DNA of 64,000 bases from Cerrena zonata (Eukaryota; Basidiomycota; Agaricomycetes; Polyporales; Cerrenaceae). The notes beneath the pieces were generated by a model. It was not told where the DNA came from. It saw only the letters and a list, made by a program, of their open reading frames with translations, and ran no database searches. Shown one piece after another: positions 1 through 12,174 of this stretch (positions within the stretch are counted from its first letter, which is position 1; every line of letters begins with the position of its first letter). The DNA lies in assembly GCA_038087015.1 (NCBI GenBank), contig JASBNA010000022.1, positions 543,085-607,084 on the forward strand, given 5' to 3'. The position numbers and the translations under genes were made by a program.

Positions 1-730
1 TTCCCAACACTATCCCCATCACCTGCACCTAGCAGCTCCACTCTCGACTACTCACCATCGTCATATTACTCACCCATCGAGGCAGCAACGAAAACCGAGA
101 TCGTCAATCCGGACTACAACTTCAACGACGTGCAGTCGAATACAATCAATTCGTATGAATTGCCAGAGATACAAATATCTCATGCAGCGGTAGTAGATCA
201 CACTACGCCTGCTCTGCACGCTCCTCAACCCAGGAAACTTTCGGTCTCTGGCCCAACTATTTCATCTCTCGAAGTTCGAGTCGCCGACTCCAATCAATCT
301 GTTCAATTCCTCGAGTCCGATGGATCCACTCTTCCGTCGTCCTGCACCGTCGACCCTCGTATGCTCTCTGGCGAGCAGTTCCTGTCGCATCCCCACGAGT
401 ATATGGCTGCTCCATACTCAGCGTTTCCCACCTCTGCACCACCCTTGTAAGCAAACCCTGATTGTAAGCGATATGTATGATACTAACCGATCGTCACGCA
501 GCAGTGGTACCTATGACGCTGGCTCGTCAAAGGATACTCCTTGGCAGTATTCTACCGGGTATGAAGACTCTACCCAAGTTGTCTCTCAGCGCTACTATTG
601 CGTTGATATGTCGACGTACTCGGAGCAGCCGATGTACGAAAACATGTATTACTGTCAACCCACCACTTCTTATCAGGTACCCACGGGATATTCGTTTACT
701 GTCCCACTGGGCTATCCTACGTGTGTATAA
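1..730 (+). CDS. 3' end of a Ser/Pro/Tyr-rich protein gene (5' truncated by window)
   Basis: The frame is open from base 1 and no start is visible, so this is the C-terminal part of a longer gene. A clear GT-AG intron lies at about 447-501, with a CTAAC-type branch site near 483. Splicing joins the first exon to a second exon that ends at TAA 728-730. The product is low in complexity, rich in Ser, Pro, Thr and Tyr, with the tail ending PLGYPTCV. No domain is visible. Such tails are common at the C-termini of fungal transcription factors, but nothing here proves that. Confidence covers the exon structure, not the function. Confidence 0.6.
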
Positions 731-1939
731 TTTTCCATAATACTCTCATCTTATTTTCGTTCTTTTGACTATTGGGTTGACCTTTGACGGACTATTACTG
801 GACTCTTCTCCTTCAATATGGATTCGTTTTTTCTACTCTAGATTCAGCTGTATCGTATTCTCACTTTTTCATCGCAATCTTTTTTTTCTTGGGACATCTG
901 CTTTGTACATATCCGATTGCTTTCGTCGCCTCTTAACTTATCTTTCATCATTCTTTGTTCTCGTTTACTCAAAACTATATGTAGCGCATTGTATATTCCT
1001 GTATAGTTCAAATATTCTCCAAACTACGTCATTCGGTCGGTCGGACTTTCAGTGGAGGTACCAAGATAGGCGTTTCTTAGACTTGACCAACGTTAAGCGA
1101 ACGAGATCTATGCGAAGTATGCTTTCCCGCTACCAAGTCACATGAAGGACTTGGTGAGCACTGAGCAATTCCATGCGGTTGTCAATGCGAGGCCCCCACA
1201 ATATCTCGTGCATGATGGTCGTAGAGCCCGCAGCAACGGTGAAATCTTATGACTATCTCCGAGACGAGATATCCGAGGGGTAGTACAATAGTACTTATGT
1301 TCCCTTGAACACGAACTGAATTGTCGTCAAGTGTCTGAAACGCAAATCTTTTGAGCATACTAACCAACGTGCGTTTTGATCAAGTAGTATATTCCTTTGG
1401 ACGGGGGAGAGCGGGCCTAAACGTAGTTGAATGAGTAATTGTTGCGGCCGTATATTCCATCCTCAGGTGCAAAATGAGACATCTGGCAGCGTAAAAATAA
1501 ATGCACATCCATTTCTCCGCATCCTAAAAATAGGGTTTGGGAGAGTGGAAGTACGCCGTTTGGCGACATGGTAATAGCACTGCAAAAGCAACAAGGTCTT
1601 GTGATGAGATATACTTATAACGCGGTATTCTGAAGCATCCAGGCTCGGTACGAGCACTGGTAGTTTCAAATATGATCAACCCCGTCTGCCGCCGACAATC
1701 CCCAGTCTGAGTCGCCAGGGTGTTTATTGATCAGATAAAACTCAATCTCGAGTTACCAAAGTTTGGGGGTCAACCGAGCGTGAGGGCAGAAGAGACAGAA
1801 ATAGAAATAGGTTCATCTCTGTTCATCTCAACTCGCTTTTCGAGAATTCTCGTATGCGGGCAGAACAGATACGACTTTAGGGACGGAGCAGTCGGAGGAC
1901 AGCTGAGGATTTCGGACGAACGTTATGACAAAAAAGAAA
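731..1939. other. Intergenic region, no gene recognised
   Basis: The first 300 bases are T-rich and probably form the 3' UTR of the preceding gene. The rest has only short, unsupported frames on both strands. I see no repeat or RNA gene before the tRNA at 1940. Confidence 0.5.
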
Positions 1940-2018
1940 TTCGGATACGGGGAATTGAACCCCGGGCTATCGCGCACCACTTGAGAGGCGATAATGTTAG
2001 CCACTACACCATATCCGA
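1940..2018 (-). tRNA. tRNA-Glu (anticodon CTC) with a 7-nt intron
   Basis: On the minus strand the sequence folds as a cloverleaf. The acceptor stem TCGGATA/TATCCGA is perfect, the D-arm region reads GGTGTAGTGGCTAACAT, and the T arm is GGGGTTCAATTCCCC. The anticodon stem TATCGC/GCGATA encloses 14 nt. Read as loop CTCTCA-(intron)-C, this gives anticodon CTC and a 7-nt intron AGTGGTG just 3' of position 37, the standard place for nuclear tRNA introns. A near-identical gene lies at 5119-5197 with a different intron. tRNAscan-SE would settle the exact ends. Confidence 0.9.
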
Positions 2019-2143
2019 TGAAAGTGAGTTCGGGTTCTACGTATAACACTTTTTTAATGTGAGTTGCAATTACGAACGTTAGTAAATGTCGTTTTATTGT
2101 TATAGACCGAGGTATAAAAGTGGATGCGACCCTAAGTTGCTGA

Positions 2144-4516
2144 TCATAACTTTTCATCCACCTGCTCATGAGAGCTCTCTTTCTCTTCACCATGGCCTCC
2201 AACAGTTTCAACCGGTCCAGTAAACCAATGTCGACCACCGTAAACGGGGAAGAAATAGTACCCAAGGGACAGAATGATGGTACCTCCGAGGACAACAACG
2301 GTGTAATTCATGTTCTGTGCAGTCGGATTCGGCTCTGCGGGGAAGAGAAAGACAACGATCATGCAAATCATGTACGCAGAAGCGACGAAAGCGACGGGTG
2401 CACTCTGTTTTACAAGTTTCAGTGGTAGATCTGCATTGAGGGATCGGTATCATGAACGCACCATTATTCCTAAGCTGAACGGGCCGGGCACGAATTGTCT
2501 TCCACCAAACCATCTTGCAATGATGGGAGTTGCAAACCCGATGTATTGGCTGACAATACTCATCGTAAAAACAGCACTGATAGCAATCGGCCCAGCGAAC
2601 GAGATGAGAGCTAGAATAAGAGACATCAATGCGAGAAAACACACTGCGTGAACAGGTGTTTTTGTGTAAGGGTTGATATGGTAAAGGTAAGAGGAGAATG
2701 GGAACGCCTTATCGCGCGAGAAGGCAAAGAGTTGTCGAGAGCCCGCTATGAGCTGTGAGAGGTTGTCATTTCAGTGCTGTCGATAGAAGTGACCATGAAG
2801 CCGAGACTACGAGTAGAATACGCACGTAGTCCATGCCCGTCATCCAAAGAGTCAAAATCATAAATGCCCATACAACGAGCGTGCCTCGTTTACCGACACT
2901 ATTGAAAAAGATCTACATTTCCAATTAACGTCGAATTTCTATGTTGTGTCTTATATTTAACTAACCGTTGCCATAGGTTGTCCAATGGGATCTCTGATCA
3001 CCGACTGGAGATTATCTCCCATGTAGAACGCTAGGACGATATTGACAACTGTACGCCTCTAAATGAGTATTTGACAAGGATCCTATATGTTGAGAACTTA
3101 CTCCATCCCAATATTGCACTTACTATTGTCGCCGATAAGATAGCAAATGGCACAGCTTTTGGTGCATTCCTTGCCTCTTCGCTAATATGAACACTTGTGT
3201 CGAAACCAGCTATGTGATGGTAATTTGAGGTTAAAATGAGAGGTTTGGGTTTGACCTGGAGATATCACTGACCGACTGTCCACGCCGGGGCAAGGAAGCT
3301 CAAAATGAAAGCATATCCGTTTGGCCATGGTGTGTCTAAAAGGTCGAACTAAGATTAGCTGCGACTCCAGGCAAGGAACGACACCGACCATTTTCAAAAT
3401 GCGTCAAAGCATACGACGCCGTATTGTGGAACTCTGGAGGAGTCGCAACGGGTAGGACAATGATGACAACGAAAAACAGCCTGTTAAACGAGGAGTGTCA
3501 GCATTATGTTCTGGTCAGTACGGGATAGTACTCACGCGACGTTTAAGAATACATAAAACCATTGTATTCGTGCAATAATCTTCGTTGTCAGGCTGCCCCC
3601 AACTGCGTGACTAAGTAGGATGGCAGCATACACGCCACTGGAATAAACGAAAAATATATGTTTGAACCAGAAGGTCGGATAATACGTTCAGACATGTTTA
3701 TAGTGCCTATGCATGGAAGCAACTCACTAAACCTGCGCATTTGATGCAACGAACGCCCCATTGGTCCCGATGTTGACAGCAGCCATGATTTGATTGGCAA
3801 CCCCCCAATCAACAGAAGCGAGACCAGAGATGTAGGCCGCCGTATTGACATCTATAATGGATAAGGACAGTGAGTGGCGCGAAATAGAGTAATACAATGG
3901 AAGGATGCTTAGTACATCCAATTAGCCAGCATGCGATCCGTCTATATCTATCGGAAGAGAACTTGTACGTCCAGTAGTATAGTCCGCCTGCAGTAGGTGC
4001 GGCGCTTCCTAGTTCAGCCATGGCCAAGGCTACGATGAAGAGAAAAAATGAGCATGTAAACCACTGATTGAAGGTATCAGTGTCACGTAAGACGCTCTTA
4101 TGAGACATCAAGGTACATACACCCCATACCATAGCGGCAGGCCCGCCGTATGGGATCGAAAACAGCAAGACAGCACTGAAGAGTCGAGATAAGGACGAGG
4201 CGTGAAAGATTCGAAAGTTAGCAAAGTACCGAGTACAATTTCTTGAGGTTAACTGGATTACTCGGTTCAAAAGTACTCACGCAATGCCTTGCACGACTCC
4301 GACGATGCTGAACGACATTCCGAATAGCTCGAGATGCCCAAAGTCGCGTTTGAACTCCTGCTTGTACCCGAGTTTAGCCAGGAGTTCTTCATCTGTTAAA
4401 CACCTATTTTTATCGTCTTCAAGAGCTTGTGTCCCATAGGTACTACCGGCATCGGACGGCGACATCACTGTAACCTGTGGTAAGGAAGCAGTATTTTCCA
4501 CTTTGGATTCAGACAT
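2144..4516 (-). CDS. Amino-acid/GABA-type permease (APC superfamily)
   Basis: This is a multi-exon minus-strand gene starting at ATG 4516-4514 and ending at TGA 2146-2144. The hydrophilic N-terminus leads to LGYKQEFKRDFGHLELFGMS, the usual entry to TM1 in fungal GABA/choline/amino-acid permeases of the APC family. Next come the glycine-rich segment SIPYGGPAAMVWG, a segment with AMAELGSAAPTAGGLYYW (typical TM2-TM3 loop), then further hydrophobic segments. The last exon encodes the final TM pair and a charged tail ending SSHEQVDEKL. The first intron opens with GTGAGT just below 4281; the remaining exons are short, and I did not fix every junction. Its role is proton-coupled uptake of amino acids or GABA-like compounds at the plasma membrane or an internal membrane. 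Substrate cannot be read from sequence. Confidence 0.85.
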
Positions 4517-5118
4517 TGTAAGGAAAAGAGTGAGGCGTAAAAGATGCCTTAGGCTTGCAGGTCGGAGATAAATTTGGGACGCTCGAGAGGCGGAAATATG
4601 CACGCGGTCGTGGGTATGTCGGTATGTTATTAGTTTGCCATAGTATTAGCCTGTGAGGTGAGTCGGAGTAGACACAGTACCTCGTGTTTGCCACTGTCTG
4701 GGATAAGGATGCTTCTAGCTTTGCCGTGCAGTACTCCCTGATGATTCTCAGAGACACTCATCGCGTATCGATTATCCGTGTGTAATCGTACTGTAGGTTA
4801 ACTCCACGCTTCCGAATTCGCCTTCAACACATAGTTTGTGTCGACTTCCCATAGTAGACTTGGGAACGGGGCTCGTCATAATACTTGGAAATCGCGGACA
4901 CAGCAATGAATATCAGGACTGTTAAATAAGGAGTGGGCAAAGAGTTGTTGAAGGCACGCAATAGCGAGAGGCAATTGCGCTACTTTCGTTCTATCCTTGT
5001 AATGATAAAATAGGGAGTCAAACATACCGTAAAATACATAGTTACTCACAAGAGACAAGAAAGTCTCGGCTCAGGGATACGATACGTAGGCGACGGACAA
5101 AGAAGAGGAAGCAAAATA

Positions 5119-5197
5119 TTCGGATACGGGGAATTGAACCCCGGGCTATCGCGGACTGATTGAGAGGCGATAATGTTAGCCACTACACCATATCCGA
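5119..5197 (-). tRNA. tRNA-Glu (anticodon CTC) with a 7-nt intron, second copy
   Basis: The mature sequence matches the tRNA-Glu at 1940-2018 throughout the acceptor, D, anticodon and T arms. Only the intron differs: ATCAGTC here against AGTGGTG there. The anticodon stem TATCGC/GCGATA again encloses 14 nt. The two copies flank the permease gene, both on the minus strand about 3.2 kb apart, so a local duplication is likely. Confidence 0.9.
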
Positions 5198-7207
5198 TTA
5201 CATAAGTTACTCCTCAGCAGTTCTGACAACCTATAAATCGTACAGGTAGTTGGTATACTACCACAGTACCACTGACACCAGTACCAGTGACCAGTCAGTA
5301 CTTGACAACTTACCACTAGTTACAACTACAACTTACAAACCACACAATCCTGACTGGTAATCCCTCTGGATGCTACGTATCGATCCTGGCAACCTTAGAC
5401 TCGAAATGTCTGGGCTGAGTGCGTGTTCCGTGGAACTTGAACCTAGCACGATATCATGATCAGGTTCTTAGAAACTGCTGATTTTGTTGACCTCGTCGAA
5501 CCCGGTTCTTCCGATGAAACACTCAATTCGGCTCAGAAATCCTGGTGAGGCTAACTGGAGCTTGAAACTCGCTCTGTTAACTGATCTCTGGAGGTGTTGA
5601 TACTTGCTACCCCCTTCGACTATGGATACTCTCATTTGCGTTACGGTATGTTTCATTCGCTCGCACTTCGGTTGTCTGAAGCTTATAAGCATACCCTAGA
5701 AACATCATGACAACGTCTCAGCTCGACTCTACCATTACTCAAGGAGCGTTAGAAGATTTTCAATGAAGTTCGACCTTGATCCGAACGCATAAATAATTAT
5801 ATTTAACCTCATTCTGCAACTTCCCCAGCTCACCATCCACAATTGGCTCTGACACCGATTGAAGAATCCCTATTTTGTTCATAGTCATCGAAGTATCGAT
5901 TTCGCTTCACGTAAGGCGTCCTTTAGGAATGACTTTCAGAGTGGAGACAAGGGGAGTTTTATCTTCAGCTCCTTGTACAACGAGTAAGCACTAAACACCC
6001 GAAAGCTTTTTTTGCCATATTTCACTCGTAGAAGCTTACGAACTTACGCTCTTTCAACGTCCTAACTTAGGTAACCCGACTCGGATTGGCGTTGAACGCC
6101 CCAGCCGTTTGACGATGCTGCCAAGACTTACATCGAGGAAGTTTATCCCGAATGTCTGATTCACATTCAAGGGTCTCCCCTCTTTTCAATTCTGAGCCGC
6201 CGATCTCCTAACAATAAACTACATGACAATTCGATAGAAACCTGAAGATGCAGACATTCCCTCAAACCATGGTCTAATGACACTGAATGCAACATTAGTA
6301 TAACATACGAGGACCTCTCTTCTGAGCTCGCGGATCTACATTTCACGACTCTCCTCACCGCTTCTTCCCTCTCTTCTCATTCCGCTCCGACTACTCTCAT
6401 ATATATACCGAGAGCTACGGTATACATATATATATATAACAATGCTTCGCTTTATAATACGAAGGCATTTCAAACCTTGCAGTATCATGGCTGTGTCCAG
6501 AATGGCAACCTCGCCAACTCGTTCATCCGATTGTACGAAGGTTCACGTTTTGATGTACACAACTGATTTGACTATTGCAGATTCGTTGATAGAAACGTCT
6601 CCGCTTACGGATCGTAGGTTGTGTATCCTGTAGTTCGTAAGTCGCAACCGGAACAAGGCAGGCCATTCAGGTCTAGTTCTCTCTCGGGCGAGTATTGGTT
6701 CGCGACAAGTAGAAACTCTTCGAATGATTCAGGTTGCGTACCAAGCCACTGATTATTTCAATTATCAGTCAATGGCACTTCGCCCAGGTTATACTCCGAA
6801 TTCGTCTCCGGTCAATCGTTGCTACAGTAGAAAAGCTGGCGACAACAAGCTAATCTAGCTGGATCTCAGCCATGCCCGAAATGCTACCATGGATGGAGAC
6901 TCTAAGACAACCTGCCCATCGTTCTAATCGGACTCTATGGTATCAGAGGCAATGTCAATGGTATCTCTAATTCTTATGTATTGCACTTCTATAAACTTAC
7001 TTCCCTTCTCCCGTCTTTAGCACATCTTCAGGCACAATTCGATCAAGGTTCCCACCTTCCCGGTTGTTAGAGGTCGGTTTGTTAAGTTCCGACGCATACA
7101 AGTTATACAACAGACTCATGCTGAATATTGAATATTGAGAGTCGATCCCACCATCTATAGTTTACAAATATTACAGGGCTATAATATAATACCGAATGAC
7201 CAATCGT
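5198..7207. other. Two-kb intergenic region without a recognisable gene
   Basis: No long open frame with sensible composition is present on either strand. A TA-rich tract (TATATATA) lies at 6398-6440. At 6938-6949 the string TGGTATCAGAGG resembles a primer-binding site for initiator tRNA-Met, so a decayed LTR retroelement is possible, but no coding remnant confirms it. Confidence 0.4.
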
Positions 7208-7912
7208 TTACACATGTGCATGGATAATGTTTCGCATCGTGTTCAACACCTGCATACTCTTGTGGTTTCTCGGACCCAGAGGTTTGACTCTCCTCTCTGA
7301 GAGATCGGATGTACTTCGCCTATGGGCCGGATCTATGCCTGGAACAAGTAGCCTCTTTGCTACGTTTGTCTCGTCCGAAAGTGGACTGATCTCTTGTTTC
7401 AGCGGCGACCCCGAATACTCCTCCTCGAGAAGTTCGAGCTCCAAGACGATGTTCCCCTCTTTCCATTTCTCGGGCCATTCGTGCGCTTTGACGAATTTCC
7501 ATCCAAGAGTGGTATTACAGACACTGCATATGACGTCTTGCACAGTATGAGCTCCAGAGTCCATCAGGAGAAGCGTTTGGGGTTGGAGTCTAACTCGGCT
7601 TCTGCAAAGGCATTAGCACCCAGTGTTTTGTTCGATAGTAGGAGTGACCTAACTCGACTACAGCTGCAAACAACGCAGCCTTTCCTTTGTTGCCTCGAAA
7701 TGCCTTTTAACGGCAAATAAAATCAGGATTCACTTCCAATCCGACCAACTTTTTCGCGTACTTACCCACGATAGAATGGCTTTCCGCGATGCAATCCGTG
7801 ACCTGCACAACTTGCATGCAAGGTACCCACGAGACAACGACGATCCGTCGACCAGGTCAGGCATACTGTGTTTGGAACGAAGAACACGAGTCATCGGAAG
7901 ACCATATTCCAT
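7208..7912 (-). CDS. Yippee-like zinc-binding protein
   Basis: The last exon reads SGAHTVQDVICSVCNTTLGW followed by KFVKAHEWPEKWKEGNIVLE, the C-terminal half of the Yippee/Mis18 fold with its CxxC (C-S-V-C). The first exon supplies the other zinc ligands in YLACKLCRSRIASR (CxxC), followed across an intron by AFRGNKGKAALF. The four Cys residues are therefore present. The first intron (GTAAGT near 7770) is clear. The second junction is not: the most natural acceptor, TTTGCAG near 7616, needs an upstream donor inside the LF codons, so the middle of the protein is uncertain. A polar tail of about 70 residues follows the domain. Family members are small nuclear or cytoplasmic proteins of poorly known role. 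Confidence 0.8.
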
Positions 7913-8584
7913 GTCCGGAGGATATATAGTCGCGGCGTAGTATGGTTATACGGCAATGGCGGATACGGTGAGATTGTCGAATTGTAAGAATGCGTTTCAG
8001 CTCTGTAGTCAGCTTCTATGTGAACGGGAAACACCTGGCCGCCATACCTCATTAGAACACACTTATACTAAGAGAAAGGCCCAAGGACCAAGATAGCAGC
8101 GAGCGGTGCACGATGGCAGGTGTCCAAGGTGTCCGATGGACGTCGTTGGCGTTGATGAACGCAAAAAATGGAACAGAGAATGAAAGCAAATAGGGACAAG
8201 ACCCTCTCAGAGGGAAGGAATGGTAGAAGGTCAGAGGTAGAACGACAGAGAGCGGCCGTCCGGTGCTGCGTGGCATATATTTGATGTTCTTGCTGTGTCG
8301 GGACTGGGTCGGCCACTTGCAATACATATGCATGAAATGGAGTGATCATACCATATATTGGTTGCGGTCGTAAGCCTGTGCGAGAGCTAGAGCCATGCGT
8401 TGTAACGAGGCGGTTAAGATTTGCATTGCCACGCCGATCTTTCAAACCACGACACCTGCCGTTTTCGGGTATGCTGTTTTCCTATCTCGTCCTTGGCACT
8501 CTGTGCAGCTTGAGATATACGACTTCGAATATCCTTCAATCTTCTCCAAGTATTGTTTTCTTCTTACTCTTGAGCTTATTGAAT

Positions 8585-10308
8585 ATGCCTAGCGGAGAAC
8601 GTGTATTTACGGGACATAAGGTTCTGCTTCCCGGTAGAGAGGGACCTATTCCCGCAACTATCAAGGTCTCGACCTTGACAGGCAAGATCACTGATATACG
8701 CCAGAGCCATTCAAGTCAAGCAGAACATCTCAATCTTCCAGAATCTGACTTCATCGATGTTGGAGACAATGTTTTATTACCGGGATTGGTAGAGTAAGAC
8801 TCGCGTCCGATGTCCGTACGTCTTACAAAGACATACACTGACTCTACTCTTCACTCTATTAGTGCCCATGTCCATCTCAACGAACCAGGTCGCACAGACT
8901 GGGAAGGATTCAGGACGGGGACCCGAGCAGCTGTCTCTGGGGGCGTCACAACCGTAGTTGACATGCCACTCAACTCCATCCCACCCACGACCACCGTCAA
9001 TCATCTTGAACAGAAACGTAACGCAGCCCAGGGCCAGTGTTGGGCAGATGTCGCTTTCTGGGGCGGTGTAATACCAGGGAACGAGGCATGTATGCCGGAT
9101 AAGCTTCTTTATTTAAATTTTGCTTTGCCTTTCCTTTTCTGACCGCAGTAGAATAACAGACGGATTTGAAATCACTTATAGTAGCCGGTGTGAAGGGGTT
9201 TAAATGCTTCCTCATCGAAAGCGGAGTCGAGGTATGTATTTTATATAATTTACCAACTTCTTATCGGCGGAATACTCACCCCTTTTCCTGATTGTGATTG
9301 ATTTGACTATAGGAATTCCCATGCGTGACCGAAAAAGACTTGCATCTCGCGATGGGAGAACTACAGGTAACGAGTCATCCGTACCATTTAGACCATTTTC
9401 CAGAGATAAATGTGATCATTGATGTCCGTAGGGGATCTCAACAGTGTTATGTTTTCACGCAGAACTAGACACGGGATCACCGGCGGCGCCCACATCAGCT
9501 AATCCCACCTTGTACGACACCTTCCTTGCGTCCCGACCTCAACAGCTAGAAGTGGATGCTATCAGGCTTATCAATTCCCTGCACGCAAAGTATCCGTCAC
9601 TTCGACTTCACATTGTCCATCTGTCAGCTGCCTCAGCCTTGCCTCTCGTAAGGGCTGCGAAGTCGACGGGGTTGCCGTTGACTGTCGAAACATGCTTCCA
9701 TTACTTGACCCTGACGTCAGAACACATCCCTAACGGTCATCCCGAGTTCAAGTGCTGTCCCCCCGTTCGCGAGGGTGTCAATCGCGAAGAACTCTGGAAA
9801 GCGTTAGAAGATGGGACAATTGATTGTGTCGTGAGCGATCACAGTCCCTGCGTCGCATCCCTCAAGAACCTCGATACCGGTGACATCATGGGTGCATGGG
9901 GAGGAATCAGCACCCTGGGATTGGGGTTGAGTCTGCTGTGGACTGAAGGCAGAAAGAGGGGAGTTTCGCTCTCCAAGATCGTCCAATGGACTTCTGTTGC
10001 GACTGCGAAGCATGCGAGTTTGCATGACCGAAAGGGGGCTATTCAAGTAGGCTATGACGCCGATCTGATCGTCTGGGACCCGGAAGCTGAGGTCAAGGTA
10101 CGATGGTTGTTTGGAAATCTTCAGTATAGCCCACTGAGATACAATACCTTATCAGGTTACCAAGGAGTCCTTTAACTTTAAGAATAAGGTTTCGCCGTAC
10201 GAGGGTCTCACGTTAACGGGCAGGGTCGAGCAGACTTACTTACGGGGTCAATTGGTGTATGATCAGGAGAAAGGTTTTTCACAAAAGGCTGTTGGTCAGC
10301 TTTTGTAG
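8585..10308 (+). CDS. DAL1: Allantoinase
   Basis: Allantoinase opens the allantoin ring to allantoate in purine catabolism, letting the fungus use purines as nitrogen. The protein is split by several short introns, the first being GTAAGA...TATTAG around 8795-8862. The first junction creates the signature [17 protein letters not shown] with the two metal-binding His of cyclic amidohydrolases. Downstream are GVKGFKCF (the Lys expected to be carboxylated), VLCFHAEL and [12 protein letters not shown] (metal His), and [10 protein letters not shown] (catalytic Asp). The last exons run from [13 protein letters not shown] to [10 protein letters not shown] near the C-terminus, as in the family. Start ATG 8585 is followed by [14 protein letters not shown]. 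All catalytic residues expected for the family are visible, so the gene looks intact. Convergent with the SPP2 gene, 141 bp away. Confidence 0.95.
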
Positions 10309-10449
10309 ATCTAATTGTACAATAATACGCAAAGGATGTTAGCAGATACAAGATTACGAGAATTGTCCACCAACAAAATACTGTCAATTAGCTCTAATGG
10401 AAGGAACGACTGTCTTGCTTCCTTGAGGTCTGTGAAGGAGACTAGTCAA

Positions 10450-11935
10450 TTAGTAGTCTCTACGACGGCTGCTCGAATCGCGATGCCGTTCTGACGAACG
10501 GTCCCGTCGTCTGTCGCTGTCACGATCGCGATCTCTACGCGAAGAATTGGATTCATAATCCTTCCGTCTATCTCGATCCCTGTCCCTGTCGCGTTCGCGC
10601 TCTCTATCACGGTCCCTGTAGTCGTCCCGCCTACGGTTGTCGGAATCATGCCTATCACGATCGCGGCGTCGATCAGGCGAAGGAGATCGCCTCGAGGCTT
10701 TCTTAGATGAAGAGTGAGATGGTGAGGGTGAACGCCGACGCGAAGAACTTCCAGACCCAGACCGAGTATCACGATCCTCGCTTCCGTTTCTGCTCCCATT
10801 TTTCTCTACCTTCAAAAGTGGCATATACTTCTTGTCGGGTCTGAACTTCTTGCCCTTCCCACTACCGTCATCGAATACCTCCTTCTCCTTCGCCCCAATA
10901 CCTAACAAAGCAGGTCTCGCCTGAGGGAGCCAAGGTTCAGTGAGGCCTTTCGGTTTTCCATCGGCACCCTTCTTCCGACTAGCAGCGGTCCCGTCCGTCC
11001 AGCCCATGCCCCGGAGGAGGGCAGCACCAAATTGGGAAACGGGAACACGTTCATAGTCGTCCAGAGAGGCTGAATCCGGCAACTCCGTGAGGTCCTGACG
11101 TAAGGCATCTTCTTCAGAGACGGGGATAATCTCGATTTGCGGTTCGTCGGAGTGGTTGGGATTTTTGGCTGCAGCGAGGATGGCACGTATGGCTTTTTGG
11201 TCCTCCGTCAGTTCCTCTTCTTTTACGTCCTCCTCTGCATGGTTCTCGACGGCAGATACCGTTTCCTGTTCCTCAACTTCCATCTTAACTTCGGCTCCGT
11301 CCTCCAACTTTGGCTTCTTGGCCAATTGCAATCCTGATAGCTGGGGGCCTGAGTTGATAGAGTCACGAGTTCCCAGTCCACCGACGCTTCCATCGGCTCC
11401 GGTGGTAGCTGACGAGCTTGGGGGAAGATAGATTTGTTTCCGTTTGCGAGCCAAGTCCCTCCAGTCCCTATTCTTGAGAGCAGGGATAACGAGGGGACCT
11501 TCTGGCTGTTTCTTTTTCTCGTGTAGACTGTCAAAGAACAGGGCTACTGTGAGTTGAGGTATAACTCTGAATTAAATTTCAAACGGCGAAAGGGGGGAGT
11601 TCGAAGGGCCCAGAAGGGGGAGGGGGAACGTGTATAATTTGATCAAGACAGACTCACCGCTGTACGCCAAAGCTATCGAAACCGGTCACCAATTCATCCT
11701 GGTCTTCTGTTTCCTCATCTGAGCTATCCACCTCATTGTAGGTTCGTTTAGGAGATGACCTGACACTGCGAGCTAGGGGGCTTCCGGGATGACTAGTTTC
11801 GTTTGCTAAATGTCGAGGAAGCGAAGGGACTTTGAAGCCAGAGTCAGAGTCATTTCCAGCTGAGCTTGCCCGGGAAACTGGCGTAGGTCTACGAATAGTA
11901 AAAGAGACCTTCTCTGGTCCTGAAGAGCTAGACAT
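10450..11935 (-). CDS. SPP2: Pre-mRNA splicing factor SPP2-like G-patch protein
   Basis: Two exons are joined by a GTGAGT...GACAG intron at roughly 11536-11667, giving FGVQR-LHEKKKQPEG. The N-terminal half is polar and Ser-rich. The middle holds PLVIPALKNRDWRDLARKRK. The diagnostic block is YERVPVSQFGAALLRGMGW, the Spp2-type G-patch, followed by GLTEPWLPQARPALLGIGA. In yeast Spp2 binds and activates the DExH ATPase Prp2 in the spliceosome through this motif. The C-terminus is a long RS/RD-rich tail (about 100 residues of Arg, Asp, Ser), more extended than in yeast and typical of basidiomycete and animal homologues (GPKOW/MOS2). Ends at position 10450 on a stop codon. Function is inferred from the motif. 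Confidence 0.9.
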
Positions 11936-12174
11936 ACTATAGTCGAAACTCGAGGGCGTTGGTGAATCAAGAGTCAAGACAAGAGCTAACCTAACCCGCC
12001 AACGCCGTGTAACCAACAATGCACTTACGTAAGCCCCAATGGGGACATCCTCGGACTCGAAGGAATAAAGATACAGATATTACAATACAAATACTAGTAC
12101 AGTGGAGTCCAAATAACAGAACGTGAAAGCATAAGAATTTCTCGCCATGACAACGCAAGCAAGTCCTCGAGCAA

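Noticed and set aside
8052..8445. Overlapping minus-strand frames of 93 and 125 aa upstream of allantoinase
   Set aside because: Two overlapping frames with unremarkable composition in the promoter region. No domain or splice support.
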